Counted from the first letter of the stretch, positions 1-8,600 are shown. The stretch is 64,000 nt of DNA from Thiogranum sp. (GCA_030148775.1 JASBST010000015.1:19022-83021), one strand, 5' to 3'. Notes: generated by a model not told the origin, from the sequence alone. Numbers and translations are program-made.

Positions 1-1410
1 CGACATTCCCCTCCCCCTCCCAGCGAAGACTGCGAACCGGCCGCGGAAGCGGGGTCCAAAAACCATGTCATTCTGGCGCTGGCGTCCCTGGTCATCCTCG
101 CCATATTCATCGCCTGGTTCTACCAGTCCAATGCCACACGGGACGCGCTCGCGCGACTGGAAGAGCATGCCGCAAGGACCGAACATCTCGACCGTCTGTT
201 GATCAGTCTGCTCAAATCGGAGACCGGCGTGCGCGGCTTTCTGGTTTCAGGCGACAACGAATATCTGCAACCTTATAGCGAGGCGATCGATCAACTGGAC
301 AGAAACCTGGCACTCGTCATGCGTGGCGTCGGCCACGTCGGCAAGGCGGAGGAAACTGAACAGTTACGGCGCGCGATCCGCCAATACGAAATACTGGCGC
401 GGGATCTGATCCAGGACAAGAAAAAGGGGGGCAGCGCCAACCTGCTGGATCTTTACCGCGGCAACAATTCTCTGGAATACCTGAAAAGCACGATCGCGCA
501 GCTGAAACAGCGACTGACCGAGGAAAGCCAGGCTTTCTATCAGCGTACCGCCCGCAGCCAATATGTGACGCGCTGGGCCGTATTCGGCCTTTGCCTGGCC
601 GCGCTGTTTCTGGTGCTGTGGCTATTCTGGTCACTGCAGCGGCAGGCGCGTTTGCGCCGGGAGCTGGCGCTAGCCCTGCACCGGCGCGCTTCGGATCTGG
701 AATCCGAGGTGAGAAATCGCACTGCGGAACTCACGTCGCTCGCCGCGCAACTGACGCGTGTCAGCGAGGAGGAAAAGATGAACCTGGCGCGCGAACTGCA
801 CGACGATCTGGGGGCCTCGCTGACCGCCGCGAAGATGGACGCGGCCTGGCTGCGGGCGCGCTGTGAGTTATTGCCGGAAGACCAGGCGTGTACGAAGACG
901 CAACGTCTTATCCGCTCGCTGGATCACGCGATCGGGATGAAACGCCGGCTTACCAGCAATCTCATGCCGCCGCTGCTCAGGGACCTCGGCCTGTTCGACG
1001 CCCTCGAAGGCCTGGCCGACGATCTGCGCGCCGACGGCAACATCCAGGTCGCCCTCAGACTGCCGCGCCAGCAACCCGAACTGGAGGCTTCCGTGGCACT
1101 GGCCCTGTTCCGGATAACGCAGGAGGCGATTACCAATGTGCGCAAATATGCCCGCGCTGATCGACTAAGCATCTCGATATCCACTGAAGACAATCGGCTA
1201 AAATTGAGTATTGAAGACGACGGGACCGGATTCGATCCCGGGCACACAGAAGAGAAGAGTTTCGGCATCATCAGCATGCGCCATCGCTGCCAATTGATCG
1301 GCGGGGAGTTCGAACTCCACAGCGCGCCGGGCCGGGGGACCCGCATCGTCGTCGCCCTGGGTCTGCCGACCGAGCCCCGGGACGGCCATCCGTCCGAGGC
1401 CCCGGGCTGA
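1..1410 (+). CDS. Sensor histidine kinase, HisKA_3 (NarX/UhpB-like) family, 5'-truncated by window edge
   Basis: The frame is open from base 1, so the start lies outside the window; 469 residues are visible. In order I see a transmembrane helix at visible residues 23-41, an extracytoplasmic helical region with a CHASE3-like stretch (TGVRGFLVSGDNEYL), a second helix (WAVFGLCLAALFLVLWLF, about residues 192-211), a coiled linker, the phosphoacceptor motif LARELHDDLGASL with His at about residue 267, and a C-terminal HATPase domain with DDGTGFD and a glycine-rich GRGT. It is predicted to be an inner-membrane kinase that phosphorylates a LuxR-type regulator. Its likely partner is convergently encoded 6 bp downstream. 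The signal it senses cannot be read from the sequence. Confidence 0.9.
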   Translation, partial: RHSPPPPSEDCEPAAEAGSKNHVILALASLVILAIFIAWFYQSNATRDALARLEEHAARTEHLDRLLISLLKSETGVRGFLVSGDNEYLQPYSEAIDQLDRNLALVMRGVGHVGKAEETEQLRRAIRQYEILARDLIQDKKKGGSANLLDLYRGNNSLEYLKSTIAQLKQRLTEESQAFYQRTARSQYVTRWAVFGLCLAALFLVLWLFWSLQRQARLRRELALALHRRASDLESEVRNRTAELTSLAAQLTRVSEEEKMNLARELHDDLGASLTAAKMDAAWLRARCELLPEDQACTKTQRLIRSLDHAIGMKRRLTSNLMPPLLRDLGLFDALEGLADDLRADGNIQVALRLPRQQPELEASVALALFRITQEAITNVRKYARADRLSISISTEDNRLKLSIEDDGTGFDPGHTEEKSFGIISMRHRCQLIGGEFELHSAPGRGTRIVVALGLPTEPRDGHPSEAPG

Positions 1411-1416
1411 AGCGCC

Positions 1417-2058
1417 TCAGGTGTCGATCAGTCCGTTGCGTACCGCATAGGTGGCCAGCTCCGCGTTACTGGAGACGCCGATTTTGTCGAGAAGACGGCT
1501 GCGATAGGTACTGATGGTCTTGACACTGAGATTCAGATTGCGCGCGATCTGGGTGACACTGTCACCGTGAGCCAGGCGGGTAAATACCTGCAGTTCCCGC
1601 TCGGAGAGCAGGTGGTGTGGCTGCTTGCCGGCCCCGCCCGCCACCTCTTCGGCCAGTATGTGGGCCGCTTTGGTGGAAAGATAACGCCGGCCCCGCGCTA
1701 CGGTACGAATCGCCTTCACCAAATTCTTGCCGTCACAGTCCTTGCAAAGATAGCCGTGCGCGCCATGGCGGATCAACGCGGAGGCGTAACGGTCCTCTGG
1801 ATAACTGCTCAGCATCAGCACGCGCATGTCGGGGTGACACTGACGCACCTGTTGCAGAATATCGATGCCGCTCTTACCGGGCAGCGATATGTCGAGCAGC
1901 AACACGTCGCAATCCGCATCTTTCAGATTCTCCAGCGCCTCTTCGCCGCTGGCGGCTTCAAATACGACTTGAACAGCCCCTTCCGCGTGACTCTCGAGCA
2001 TTTCGCGAAAACCGGCCCGTACGATACTGTGATCGTCGACTATTCCTACGCGCGTCAT
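1417..2058 (-). CDS. LuxR/NarL-family two-component response regulator
   Basis: The 213-residue protein has a receiver domain with acidic pocket D8-D9, phosphoacceptor D56 (LLLDISLPG) and a conserved Lys near 106. A C-terminal LuxR helix-turn-helix follows (LSERELQVFTRLAHG to VKTISTYRSRLLDKIG). I chose the ATG at 2058 because VGIVDDH begins right after it, as in family members, and GGGAG lies upstream. The frame stays open to 2238, but that extension looks non-coding. It sits tail-to-tail with the kinase ending at 1410, which makes the pairing likely. The regulon is unknown; the shared ATCAAATGT boxes further right are one possible target, which is inference only. Confidence 0.9.
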   Translation of the reverse strand: MTRVGIVDDHSIVRAGFREMLESHAEGAVQVVFEAASGEEALENLKDADCDVLLLDISLPGKSGIDILQQVRQCHPDMRVLMLSSYPEDRYASALIRHGAHGYLCKDCDGKNLVKAIRTVARGRRYLSTKAAHILAEEVAGGAGKQPHHLLSERELQVFTRLAHGDSVTQIARNLNLSVKTISTYRSRLLDKIGVSSNAELATYAVRNGLIDT

Positions 2059-2125
2059 CCCTGTGGTTTCTCCCGCCGGATACGAACGGCGCACCTTGTG
2101 TCCCGCCGTGTCGGGTGTAGGTAGG

Positions 2126-2344
2126 CTACTCATATCGATTACCCGTTCCACGCACCAGACCCGCCAGGGCCGGCACAATTGATAAAACAAATAACAATTT
2201 GGCATGCCCCGCCGTTTGCGAGGCGGCGCCGCCAGCACCCAATGCCAGTGCCAGTGCGGCGACCAAAAACAATGCCGTAAGATAAGCGGGCGTATAACGC
2301 GCTTCCCGCGGCCTGGTCATTATATCGTGTGTTAAAGGTTTCAT
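2126..2344 (-). CDS. Small two-helix membrane protein, DUF1328-like
   Basis: The protein has 72 residues and two hydrophobic helices (YLTALFLVAALALALGAG and AKLLFVLSIVPALAGLV) separated by a short polar turn. The pattern resembles DUF1328/YtjA proteins; a clearer member is encoded at 15088. The ATG at 2344 is preceded by TGGAG at suitable spacing, so I prefer it to the longer frame starting at 2395. Function is unknown; DUF1328 genes often occur near stress-related genes. It lies upstream of the response regulator on the same strand, 67 bp away, and could be co-transcribed with it. Confidence 0.65.
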   Translation of the reverse strand: MKPLTHDIMTRPREARYTPAYLTALFLVAALALALGAGGAASQTAGHAKLLFVLSIVPALAGLVRGTGNRYE

Positions 2345-2450
2345 TCGATTCTCCAGACGCTCGCAATCCCCTTGCTCAAAGACCGCGACGGTCAACTATC
2401 GGGATCATCCGACCCACGCCACCGAAACCGGCGACGTGGTCGAGCCTTGC

Positions 2451-2630
2451 TCACTGATTGACTTCATCCTGAATCTTGTCGCCCGCGTTCTCGATTTTCT
2501 CTCCGCTCTTGTCAATGGCGTTGTCCACGTTCTCGCCGGCCTCCTCGGCCGGCCCGTCGTTGGTGTCGCAACCGGCGAGCATCAGCATACTGGCGAGCCC
2601 TGCCGCCACTAACAGATTATTGAAAGTCAT
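2451..2630 (-). CDS. Small lipoprotein, entericidin-like
   Basis: The precursor has 59 residues with a short hydrophobic N-terminus ending in a lipobox (MLMLAGC). The mature part is acidic, helical and repetitive (NVDNAIDKSGEKIENAG). The start at ATG 2630 is supported by GGGAGA about seven bases upstream; the frame extends to 2720 but that part carries no signal peptide. Lipidation at the Cys is predicted. Resemblance to entericidin-type stress lipoproteins rests on size and composition only, so no function is assigned. Confidence 0.7.
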   Translation of the reverse strand: MTFNNLLVAAGLASMLMLAGCDTNDGPAEEAGENVDNAIDKSGEKIENAGDKIQDEVNQ

Positions 2631-2914
2631 GATTTTTCTCTCCCTAGGATGAAATAACTTACGGAAGAGCAATTTACCCTCGCGGGTCCGCCATGACTGT
2701 CGGAGGGACCGGATTAGCATGCAGGACGATTCCTACATCCGCAACCTGTCCGAAAAACGTTAGACACATCCTACACAAAGGTCAGCAGCGGCTGATCCTT
2801 TGCGCCCTGGCTAGCCTCCTACACTCTTACTGTGCCCATAGGCCGCCCCTGCAGCACCGAGCGTCCGGCCAAATAGTTTAACAAAACTTTTTTACCTATA
2901 CGGAGAGTACAGTT

Positions 2915-3664
2915 ATGAATGTGAGCTCAATGACAGACAGGCAGCGTCAAACGTTACGCTGCCGCAGCGCGAGCCACCTGCACCTGCTGGGCAGCCGTAC
3001 ACAGCACGCGCGCAGCGCTGAGGCCAACGAAATCCTTATCAACGAGGGATCGATGCCGTCACGGGTTCTGCTGATCGACAACGGCTGGGCGATCCGTTAC
3101 AAGACGCTGGCCGACGGCAGACGGCAGATCCTGGACTTTCTCCTGCCCGGAGACATGGTGGGAATGTTTGCGATTCTTTTCGATCAGACGGAATACGGCG
3201 TGCAGGCACTGACTCCGTTGACGGTCCGCAGCATCGACGCCAAACACGTCATCGCCGAGCTCAACCGGTCGCAACAGTTCGCCATAACCCTGAACTGGCT
3301 GGCCGGCAGCGTAGAGCAGCGCATGGACGAACATCTGATGCGGGTGGGCCGACGCAGCGCCGAGGAACGAATGGCGCATCTGTTTGTAGAGCTGCACCGT
3401 CGGTTGAAACGCAGCGGCCTGCAGGATACCGCCGCACGCCGCCTGCCGATTACCCAGAAGACCATTGCCGATCATCTGGGCATGAGCCATGTGCACGCCA
3501 ATCGCACCTTCCGTTCGCTGGTGCGTCAGGGAACCGTATCGCTCAGCGACGGCGAGATCCTGCTGCTCGACCCGTGCGAACTGGTCCGGCTGGCCGGCTT
3601 CGAGGAAAGTTACCTTTGCCATACACCGGCGTGCGTCAGCGAACAGAGCTACTCCTGCGCATGA
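2915..3664 (+). CDS. Crp/Fnr-family transcriptional regulator
   Basis: The protein has 249 residues. A cyclic-nucleotide-binding-type beta barrel spans roughly residues 30-140 (INEGSMPSRVLLIDNGWAIR, LPGDMVG), followed by a dimerisation helix and a Crp-type winged helix (ITQKTIADHLGMSHVHANRT). The N-terminal cysteine cluster of true Fnr is absent, so [4Fe-4S] oxygen sensing is unlikely. The C-terminus has a few Cys (YLCHTPACVSEQSYSC) outside the usual domains. The ATG at 2915 is preceded by GGAGA. The DsrC-like gene starts 47 bp downstream on the same strand and is probably co-transcribed. Confidence 0.9.
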   Translation: MNVSSMTDRQRQTLRCRSASHLHLLGSRTQHARSAEANEILINEGSMPSRVLLIDNGWAIRYKTLADGRRQILDFLLPGDMVGMFAILFDQTEYGVQALTPLTVRSIDAKHVIAELNRSQQFAITLNWLAGSVEQRMDEHLMRVGRRSAEERMAHLFVELHRRLKRSGLQDTAARRLPITQKTIADHLGMSHVHANRTFRSLVRQGTVSLSDGEILLLDPCELVRLAGFEESYLCHTPACVSEQSYSCA

Positions 3665-3711
3665 ACGCCCAGGCCCCTTGCATCGAATTTGTCATAAGAG
3701 GAAAAATACCC

Positions 3712-4122
3712 ATGAGTAGCGAAAACGAACAAATCCGTCGCGGTTTCGAAGAGGCTTACCGCGAAGCGGGTGACGTCAGCGTCGAGACCGACATCGACGC
3801 GCAGCAGCGGTCGCGACGACAGCGCGAATTGGACACCTGGAATCTCGACAAGGCGCGCGCAACCGCGGCCGAGGAAGGCATCGAACTCAACAACGCCCAC
3901 CTTCAGGTCATTCACTGCCTGCGTAATCATTACCTGGAACACGGCTTGGCGGAACACGGACGCGAATTGGGCGACATGCTTGACGAACGCTTCGCCAACG
4001 CCGGCGGTCGCAAGTATTTGCGGCGACTGTTCCCGGAGGGGCCTGTCGCGCAGGGACTGAAACTAGCCGGACTGCCCGTTCCGGGTGACACCGAAGATGC
4101 GGGATTCGGCACAGCGCGCTGA
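3712..4122 (+). CDS. DsrC/TusE-fold protein lacking the conserved cysteines
   Basis: The protein has 136 residues. Its C-terminal 95 residues match the DsrC/TusE family: WNLDKARATAAEEGIELN, a helical segment, then RKYLRRLFPEGPVAQGLKLAGLP. In DsrC the last segment carries CysB (family QACKIAGLP) and the penultimate residue is CysA. Here the CysB position is Leu and the tail ends in GFGTAR with no Cys. The only Cys is in VIHCLRNHY, a non-catalytic position. Persulfide carriage as in DsrC or TusE is therefore not expected, and a regulatory or scaffold role is more likely. AGAGGA precedes the ATG. It lies between the Crp/Fnr regulator and hsp20. Confidence 0.8.
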   Translation: MSSENEQIRRGFEEAYREAGDVSVETDIDAQQRSRRQRELDTWNLDKARATAAEEGIELNNAHLQVIHCLRNHYLEHGLAEHGRELGDMLDERFANAGGRKYLRRLFPEGPVAQGLKLAGLPVPGDTEDAGFGTAR

Positions 4123-4139
4123 ATACGCTAAAGATTGTT

Positions 4140-4216
4140 ATCAAATGTGAATGCTTCCGGCGGCCGCTGATGGCACCCTGGTTTGCGCTTGGCAAACCCG
4201 TGGAATCGCCGGAGAA
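4140..4216 (+). promoter_or_regulatory. ATCAAATGT box plus hairpin leader, copy 1 (before hsp20)
   Basis: The box is at 4140-4148, 17 bp after the preceding stop. It is followed by a nested hairpin: outer arms TCCGGCG (4156-4162) and CGCCGGA (4207-4213), inner arms GGTTTGC (4180-4186) and GCAAACC (4192-4198). The outer right arm overlaps the GGAG ribosome-binding sequence at 4211-4214. Three further copies of the box occur at 6362, 10674 and 14293. Confidence 0.55.
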
Positions 4217-4221
4217 TGCAG

Positions 4222-4260
4222 ATGCTTGAGTTGGATATCCAGCCTGGATGCACGCCGTGA
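4222..4260 (+). CDS. Possible leader peptide upstream of and overlapping hsp20
   Basis: A 12-codon frame, MLELDIQPGCTP and stop, starts seven bases after the strongest ribosome-binding sequence in this leader (GGAG at 4211-4214). It ends inside the hsp20 frame, overlapping its ATG at 4248 by 13 bases. The hsp20 start itself has only a weak upstream sequence. Either translation of this frame couples to hsp20, or a small sequence error hides the real hsp20 start. It could also be chance. Confidence 0.3.
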   Translation: MLELDIQPGCTP

Positions 4261-4700
4261 GCTGCGCAGGCTGGAACCCATTGCAGGAGATGGAAGAACT
4301 GCTGGACCGTTACCACAGAGCGACCGGACGAAGCGTCGTCAACTGCGCGGACGATTACCTGAACTCAGACTGGCTTCCGCACACCGACCTTGAGGAAACC
4401 CCCAGCACCGTTGTGGTGCGCGCGGAGCTGCCCGGCGTACGCAAGCGGGACATCGTGGTCAACATCAGTCGCGGCATGCTGGAAATCAGCGGTGAGAAAC
4501 ACGCCGAACTGAAGCAGGCCCAGGGTAATCGCAAGCACATCGGTGAGTGCCAGTTCGGTTGTTTTCGACGTACGCTGTCGCTGCCGCAGGAATTGGAGGT
4601 CTCGGCGGCGAATGCCACCTACAGCGACGGCGTTTTGATCATACAAATACCAAAATTATCCGGGAGCGCCGACTATGAACACCGTATCCAGATTGACTGA
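4248..4700 (+). CDS. Small heat-shock protein, Hsp20/alpha-crystallin family
   Basis: The protein has 150 residues. The N-terminus WNPLQEMEELLDRYHRATG is the usual Hsp20 entry motif. The alpha-crystallin domain runs from about residue 45 to 140, with VVVRAELPGVRKRDIVV, GMLEISGEKHAE, and the family signature ending in SDGVLIIQIPK. It is predicted to be an ATP-independent holdase chaperone in the cytoplasm. The last 26 bases overlap the proline-rich gene that starts at 4675. Its leader carries copy 1 of the box-hairpin element, and its RBS is weak, so translational control is plausible. Confidence 0.92.
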   Translation: MHAVSCAGWNPLQEMEELLDRYHRATGRSVVNCADDYLNSDWLPHTDLEETPSTVVVRAELPGVRKRDIVVNISRGMLEISGEKHAELKQAQGNRKHIGECQFGCFRRTLSLPQELEVSAANATYSDGVLIIQIPKLSGSADYEHRIQID

Positions 4701-4926
4701 GCCTGTCGCGGCCACCGCGGCCACCGATCCGCCCATCAAACCTCCGCAGCCGCAAAATCCCCCGATCGAACCGCCTGGCCCCGACAAACCGCCGGTCATA
4801 CCCCCCGAGCCCGGAAAGCCGCCGGTGGAACCGCCGGGGCCGGCTCAGCCTCCGGTCGAGCCGCCGGGTCCGGGCGAGCCGCAGCCGGGTGATCCGCAGG
4901 ATCCCGACCATCCCCCAGCCCTCTGA
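4675..4926 (+). CDS. Proline-rich low-complexity protein
   Basis: The 83-residue frame overlaps the end of hsp20 and has GGGAG eight bases before its ATG. After a short N-terminus (MNTVSRLTEPVAATAATDP) it consists of about eight imperfect units of the form PPxxPPxPxxP (for example PPVEPPGPAQ), acidic toward the end, finishing HPPAL. There is no signal peptide or membrane segment. Such polyproline stretches usually require EF-P for translation and may act as extended spacers or SH3-type ligands. No homologue is recognised; the codon-biased repeat and good RBS are the only evidence that it is expressed. Confidence 0.5.
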   Translation: MNTVSRLTEPVAATAATDPPIKPPQPQNPPIEPPGPDKPPVIPPEPGKPPVEPPGPAQPPVEPPGPGEPQPGDPQDPDHPPAL

Positions 4927-4998
4927 AACGGCCTCAGGCGCGCCATCGATGGCCGGCCCCGCCCAGGCGAACACCCGCGGCCGCCTCGTCGACGCTCA

Positions 4999-6360
4999 GT
5001 GACAATGCGACGCTCGTTCAGACTGATTTGGGACCGGTTGCAAACCACGATCTGGTTCATCCCCACGCTGCTGGCGCTCGGCGGGGTCGCCGCCGCCCTG
5101 GCGCTGATAGACGTCGACCTGCAGATCGATCCGGACGGCCGCTCCTGGATGACCGTTTTTCAGATCGGCGCCACCGGCGTGCGCCAGGTGCTGGCGGTGA
5201 CCACCGGCGCCATGATGACCATCACCGGCGTGGTATTTTCCATTTCCGTAGTGACGCTGACGCTGGCAGCCAATCAGTTCGGCGCGAAAATATTGCGCAA
5301 CTATCTGAGCGACTCACGCAACAAAGTGGTGTTGGGCTTGTTTGTCGGCAGCTTTCTCTACGGACTGGTGGTGCTGGCCTCGATAGATTCGGAAACCGAC
5401 AGCAGTATTCCCGCGCTGGCGTTCATGGTCAGCCTGTTGTTGACTGTGGCGGCGATCGCCGCGCTGATTTACTTCATCAACAATATTTCGACGTCCATAC
5501 AGGCCGATATCGTCATCGCGGAGATCGGCAAAAGCCTCGGCGCCACCGTGGATCAGAACCTGCTGCCCGGCGGACCCGATCTGGAGGAGGCTGAGATTCG
5601 CAGCCGATGGGAAATCGCCGTGCGCGGAGACCACCGCAGCCCCGTGGTCGCGTCCAAAAGTGGCTACGTGGAATATATCGATTACACGAGCCTGCTCGAC
5701 CACAGCCGTCGCAGCGGTGATCACATTGAAATCCACGCGCGCGCCGGAGACTTTATTGTCAAGGGGAATCCACTGGCGACGATTCACAGCGCCGGGAATA
5801 AGGACACGGACACCGCCATCGAGCATCACTTCTCCCTGGGCACTCAGCGCACCAACGTCCAGGATCTGGAATACGCCATCATGCAGCTGCTGCAGATCGC
5901 CCAAAGAGCGCTGTCACCCGGCGTCAACGACTCCCTCACGGCCATCGCCTGTATCGACTGGTTCTGCGCAGCCCTGGCGCAGATGTCGGCCGGACGTTTT
6001 CGGCCCGGCTACCAGACCGACAAGGACGGTCAGGTACGCCTGAAACTGCATCCGTTCGACTTCGCCGGCGCGGTCAATGCCGTTTTCAATCCGCTGCGGC
6101 AGAATTCCCGCGACAACGAAATGGTCACCATCCGTCTACTGGACGGCATCGCGTCCATCATGCGCGTCGCCACGCAAGCGGACTATCTGCAGCTGTTGTT
6201 CAGACACGCCGGGCTCATCTACCGGCACGTCGGCAAGGCGTTTCCGGACGATCCCGATGTGGAGGACATTGCCGCGCGCTACAGAAGTTGCGAATCGCTG
6301 TTCCGGGAACGCCTTCAGGTGGTACGCGCCGGTCGGCGTCCAGAGCATGCCGGCAGTTGA
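4999..6360 (+). CDS. DUF2254 family membrane protein
   Basis: The protein has 453 residues from GTG 4999, with an alternative ATG at 5005; neither start has a strong RBS. The N-terminal third has about four membrane helices (TIWFIPTLLALGGVAAALAL, MMTITGVVFSISVVTLTLAA, VVLGLFVGSFLYGLVVLASI, AFMVSLLLTVAAIAALIYFI). The conserved segment LAANQFGAKILRNYLSD and a soluble C-terminal part (SPGVNDSLTAIACIDW) match the DUF2254 family. Function is unknown. It directly precedes box copy 2 and the PLD gene, so it may be co-regulated with hsp20 upstream rather than with the PLD operon. Confidence 0.85.
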   Translation: MTMRRSFRLIWDRLQTTIWFIPTLLALGGVAAALALIDVDLQIDPDGRSWMTVFQIGATGVRQVLAVTTGAMMTITGVVFSISVVTLTLAANQFGAKILRNYLSDSRNKVVLGLFVGSFLYGLVVLASIDSETDSSIPALAFMVSLLLTVAAIAALIYFINNISTSIQADIVIAEIGKSLGATVDQNLLPGGPDLEEAEIRSRWEIAVRGDHRSPVVASKSGYVEYIDYTSLLDHSRRSGDHIEIHARAGDFIVKGNPLATIHSAGNKDTDTAIEHHFSLGTQRTNVQDLEYAIMQLLQIAQRALSPGVNDSLTAIACIDWFCAALAQMSAGRFRPGYQTDKDGQVRLKLHPFDFAGAVNAVFNPLRQNSRDNEMVTIRLLDGIASIMRVATQADYLQLLFRHAGLIYRHVGKAFPDDPDVEDIAARYRSCESLFRERLQVVRAGRRPEHAGS

Positions 6361-6361
6361 T

Positions 6362-6425
6362 ATCAAATGTTAACCTGGACGCAAGTGGATACCGATAAGC
6401 TATTGTTATCTTTCGGATCAAGGTT
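6362..6425 (+). promoter_or_regulatory. ATCAAATGT box plus hairpin leader, copy 2 (before PLD-nhaA operon)
   Basis: The box is at 6362-6370, one base after the DUF2254 stop. The following stem is AACCT (6372-6376) with AGGTT (6421-6425), enclosing GAT/ATC and CC/GG pairs and GATAA (6394-6398) with TTATC (6406-6410). The ATG at 6433 follows eight bases after the outer stem. Confidence 0.5.
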
Positions 6426-6432
6426 CTAGAGC

Positions 6433-8598
6433 ATGCCAGTCCAGGGACAGACTACGCAGTTACTTAAACCCGGTCACAATTGCTGGGCCCTGGCCCGGGC
6501 CGAGCGGCTGGCGTTTCTGATAGACGGCGAGGCATACTTCCGCGCTTTCCATCAGGCGGTGAGAAAGGCGCGCCATTCGGTGTTCATCCTCGGCTGGGAC
6601 ATCGACACCCGTTTGCGCCTGCTCCGCGAGCCATTTGCCGAAGACGGTGTGCCGAACCGGCTGGGCGAAGTGCTACATCTGGCGCTGAAACAAAACCGCA
6701 AGCTGCATATCCATATTCTGGTCTGGGACTGGGCCATGCTCTATGCCGGCGAGCGCCAGTGGATGCCGCTGTACAGTATTTGATGGCGTAAACACAAGCG
6801 TCTGCATTTCCATCTCGACGACGAATGCCCTTTCGGCGCATCCCAACACCAAAAGATCGTGGTGATTGACGACAAGCTGGCGTTCATCGGTGGCTTCGAT
6901 CTGTCCAAGGACCGCTGGGACACCTGCGAGCACAAACCCGACGACCGGCGACGCATCAACACCGACGGCAAACCCTACCGGCCGTTTCACGACCTGCAGG
7001 CGGCCGTCTGCGGCGAGGCGGCGGGAAAGCTCGGCGAACTCGCGCGCCAGCGCTGGACAATGGTGACCGGCAAGACCGCCCCGCCGCCGGCCGCCGATGC
7101 GCCAACCCCCTGGCCGGACTGTATCGGCGCGCACCTCGGCGACGTGCAGGTGGCCTTTTCCCGGACCGTACCGGAGATCGATCAGCAGCCCGGCGTTCGG
7201 GAAATCGAAAAGGTCCTGATAGACGCCATCGCCAGTGCCCGGCAGAGCATCTATATTGAAAACGAATACCTGACGTCGAAAAGCATCGGCGATGCCCTGT
7301 TGCAGGCGATCGGGAAAGCGGACGCGCCGGAGATCATTCTGGTCCTGCCGGAAAAGACCGGAAACTGGTTGGAGCAGAACACCATGGACGTGTTGCGCTG
7401 GCGACTGTTATGCCGCTTACGCGAGGCCGACCATCACAAGCGGCTGTATATCTGTTATCCCGAGCACAGGGCGCTTGGCGACGAGTACATCTCGCTTCAC
7501 TCCAAGCTGCTCATCGCCGACGACCATTTTCTGACGCTGGGTTCGGCCAACCTCAGCAACCGCTCCATGGGTTTCGACACCGAGTGCAACCTGGTAGTGG
7601 AAGGCCACGACGCGGCGACCCGGTGCGCCATCCTGGACTTGCGCAACCGCCTGTTGGGCGAGCACCTGGGCACGGATGCCGAGAGCGTCGCGCGCGAGAC
7701 AGCGGAGCATCAGTCGCTGATGGCCTATATCGAACAGTTTCGCGGTCGCGAACGCGCACTCGAGCCCTTGGACGGCAGCGTGCCCGAATTCATAGAAAAC
7801 CTGTTACCCCACCAGCGGATCATCGATCCCGAAAGCCCCGTTGACGCGGAAGAGATGGCAGACATGATGCTACCCCCGGAAGAACGCAAATCCACGCTGC
7901 GGCAGCTGGCCCCGGCGCTCATCACACTGGTGCTGCTCGCCGCTCTCGCCGCCGCCTGGCGCTGGACTCCGCTCAGCGAGTGGCTGGACACGGAAAGCCT
8001 GCAGGCCCTGATGACCCAGGTGAACCAGTACCCCTTCGCATTGATCGCGGTGCCCAGCGCCTACGTGGTGGCCGGACTGTTGTCGGTCCCTCTGACCCTT
8101 TTGGTGATTGTGACCGTCATCGTCTTCGGTGCCTGGCAGGGATTTTTGTTCGGCCTGGGCGGGGCGCTGCTCAGCGCGGTCGTCAACTTCGCCCTCGGCC
8201 GCTGGCTGGCGGGCGATCTGGTGCGCCGCGTCGCCGGCAGGCGCCTGAACACGCTGAGCGAGAAACTGGCCAAGCGGGGCATTATTACCATTGTCACGTT
8301 GCGCCTGGTGCCGATCGCGCCGTATGGCGTGATCAACCTGGTGGCCGGCGCCTCGCGCGTCCGCCTCAGGGACTTCATCATCGGCAGCCTGATCGGACTG
8401 TCGCCCGGCCTGCTGGCCATTTCGATTTTCTCCGACCAGGTTATCGAGACTATTCGCAAACCGGACCTGGGCGCATTTGCCGTGCTCGCGGCGGTCGCCG
8501 GCGCACTGGCTGTCGGCGGCTGGATGTTGTATCGCTGGGCACAGAAACGGGACGACAATGACTCCAATGACAAAGTGATGCCGCCCGGACAGTCCTGA
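6433..8598 (+). pseudogene. Phospholipase D / cardiolipin-synthase-like protein fused to a VTT (DedA-like) domain, interrupted by in-frame TGA
   Basis: One 721-codon frame is interrupted only by TGA at 6781-6783. Homology continues in the same frame on both sides (QWMPLYSI, stop, WRKHKRLHFHLDDECPFG). The N-terminal half has two PLD motifs: HQKIVVIDDKLAFIGG (HxKxxxxD) just after the stop, and HSKLLIADDHFLTLGSANLS. The C-terminal 200 residues form a VTT/TVP38-type membrane domain (ALGRWLAGDLVRRVAG, LRLVPIAPYGVINLVAGAS). The intact protein would be a membrane-anchored phosphatidyltransferase or phospholipase. A neighbouring EEP gene recalls the E. coli ybhO-ybhP pairing. The stop may be an error: GGA to TGA is a single G-to-T change. 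The 3' part could also restart at internal GTG codons such as 6859. Confidence 0.85.
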
Positions 8599-8600
8599 GC

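Noticed and set aside
4175..4186. A sigma-54 promoter (TGGCAC and TTTGC) before hsp20
   Set aside because: Spacing between GG and GC is 11 instead of the required 10, and the sequence is part of the hairpin; no enhancer-binding regulator is adjacent.
4639..4974. Arg/Gly-rich minus-strand frame opposite the proline-rich gene
   Set aside because: It is simply the complement of the PPxxPP repeats and has no start signal.
6781..6783. TGA as selenocysteine or a stop-readthrough programme
   Set aside because: The four interrupted genes use TGA, TAA and TAG, the families have no Sec/Cys there, and no SECIS-like structure is evident.
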